Shown here one piece after another: positions 6,878 to 7,197 of a DNA stretch of 7,197 bases. The number at the start of each line of letters is the position of its first letter. Position 1 is the stretch's first letter. The translations under genes were made by a program, and so were the position numbers. The stretch lies in contig JAIQGB010000230.1 in assembly GCA_020072905.1 (NCBI GenBank), forward strand, positions 1 to 7,197, given 5' to 3'. The notes beneath the pieces are model-generated. The model was not told where the DNA came from. It made no database searches and saw nothing but the letters and a program-made list of their open reading frames with translations. This DNA comes from Terriglobia bacterium. Its GTDB lineage: Bacteria; Acidobacteriota; Terriglobia; UBA7540.

Positions 6878-7098
6878 CACCATCGGCGTTCCAGGGTATT
6901 GAGCTGAGCGGAAGCGGCGGAGGGGACGGACAATCTACACCAACCTGTTTGCCAGAAACAGCCCGCAAAGCGTGGCACATTGGGCCGCGATTGTCATTCG
7001 CCCCCTCCCAAGAGGCGCGGTGCAGCTTTGCGGCAAGACGCAGGAGGATGCTACACAGACCTGGCGAGTTGACCCGCAGGCTTAGTCGCCGGGCAAGG

Positions 7099-7113
7099 CG
7101 GGCAAAATGCCCG
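7099..7113. other. Hairpin CGGGCA-AAA-TGCCCG
   Basis: CGGGCA (7099-7104) and TGCCCG (7108-7113) form a perfect 6-bp stem with a 3-base loop. On the + strand it is followed by ATCTTTCTG, a poor U-tract. If transcription starts at the - strand TATAAT box, this hairpin would lie about 30 bases into the leader. Confidence 0.3.
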
Positions 7114-7136
7114 ATCTTTCTGTTGCCGAGAACATT

Positions 7137-7154
7137 ATGTCTCTTGACATTATA
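7137..7154 (-). promoter_or_regulatory. TATAAT box with adjoining palindrome
   Basis: On the - strand a perfect TATAAT (7149-7154) is followed by the palindrome ATGTC-N4-GACAT (7137-7150), which would cover the transcription start near 7142. ATAATGT occurs twice, 15 bases apart. The -35 region is poor (TTGGGG at about 18 bases). It could be a repressor-controlled promoter for the leftward cluster with a leader of about 280 bases. Confidence 0.3.
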
Positions 7155-7197
7155 AATCGATTGTTGAAGGCTCCCCAAAAGTTTACCACAATCTACA

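Larger units (their letters stand above)
6864..7197. other. Gene-free region upstream of the - strand cluster
   Basis: No frame here looks like a protein gene: those present are short, Arg/Pro-rich and without SD sequences. Contents noted: a possible -10 box near 6872; the decamer ACAATCTACA at 6930-6939 and again at 7188-7197; a hairpin at 7099-7113; and an AT-rich promoter/operator-like island near 7130-7160. It may be a long leader for the - strand cluster or a boundary to another gene beyond the window. Confidence 0.5.

Noticed and set aside
6012..6902. 296-codon + strand frame across the 247-base gap and opposite the 170-aa gene
   Set aside because: No SD, no coherent domain, and it is antisense to two - strand genes with sensible membrane topology and, for paralogue A, a strong SD.
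6973..6987. TGGCAC on the + strand as a sigma-54 promoter
   Set aside because: The -12 GC is missing at the required spacing: the bases ten after the GG are CG.
7144..7149. Perfect TTGACA on the + strand as a -35 box
   Set aside because: No -10-like hexamer lies 16-18 bases downstream (AAGGCT region), and the bases are part of the palindrome at 7137-7150.

Overview
The window is GC-rich chromosomal DNA from a Gram-negative-type bacterium. The style fits Acidobacteriota (GC-rich, atpG-atpD-atpC order, orphan envelope proteins with one membrane segment and a coiled coil), but that assignment is inferred from style and not proven by a marker gene. It has two halves that converge on each other.

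Left half, + strand (about 42-2988): the end of an F1Fo ATP synthase operon encoding F1 subunits gamma (atpG), beta (atpD) and epsilon (atpC). All three look intact; the beta subunit has its Walker A lysine, Walker B aspartate, catalytic glutamate and a canonical DELSEED loop. The gaps are unusual. The atpG-atpD gap holds a roughly 30-bp hairpin whose arms are tandem 7-nt units (AAA[A/C]TGG). The atpD-atpC gap holds a long hairpin whose arms are tandem 8-nt units with a conserved TCATTG core. A small hairpin also precedes atpG. atpG and atpC have no clear Shine-Dalgarno (SD) sequence, whereas atpD has one.

Middle (2989-3330): about 340 bases with no convincing gene between the converging units. 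It contains only weak hairpins and one stray copy of the atpG-atpD repeat unit.

Right half, - strand (6863 down to 3331): five genes I cannot name, all predicted membrane or exported proteins. In transcription order: a 170-aa single-pass protein; a 298-aa single-pass coiled-coil protein; a 322-aa single-pass coiled-coil protein that is a diverged paralogue of the previous one (shared C-terminal domain with V-[E/D]-F, PVxFY, LV..R and GY..VP landmarks); a 128-aa secreted or membrane protein with a signal peptide, Pro/Ala linker and glycine-zipper tail; and a 95-aa protein with two membrane segments. The last four have good SD sequences and the middle three are tightly spaced (42 and 30 bases), so they are probably co-transcribed. 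A good -24/-12 (sigma-54-type) promoter match lies 42-68 bases upstream of the first paralogue's start.

Right end (6864-7197): no gene, but an AT-rich island near 7130-7160 with a TATAAT box on the - strand next to a palindrome, possibly the distal promoter/operator of the - strand cluster.

The two halves have no evident functional link. The most novel items are the repeat-built hairpins in the atp operon and the tandem coiled-coil paralogue cluster.
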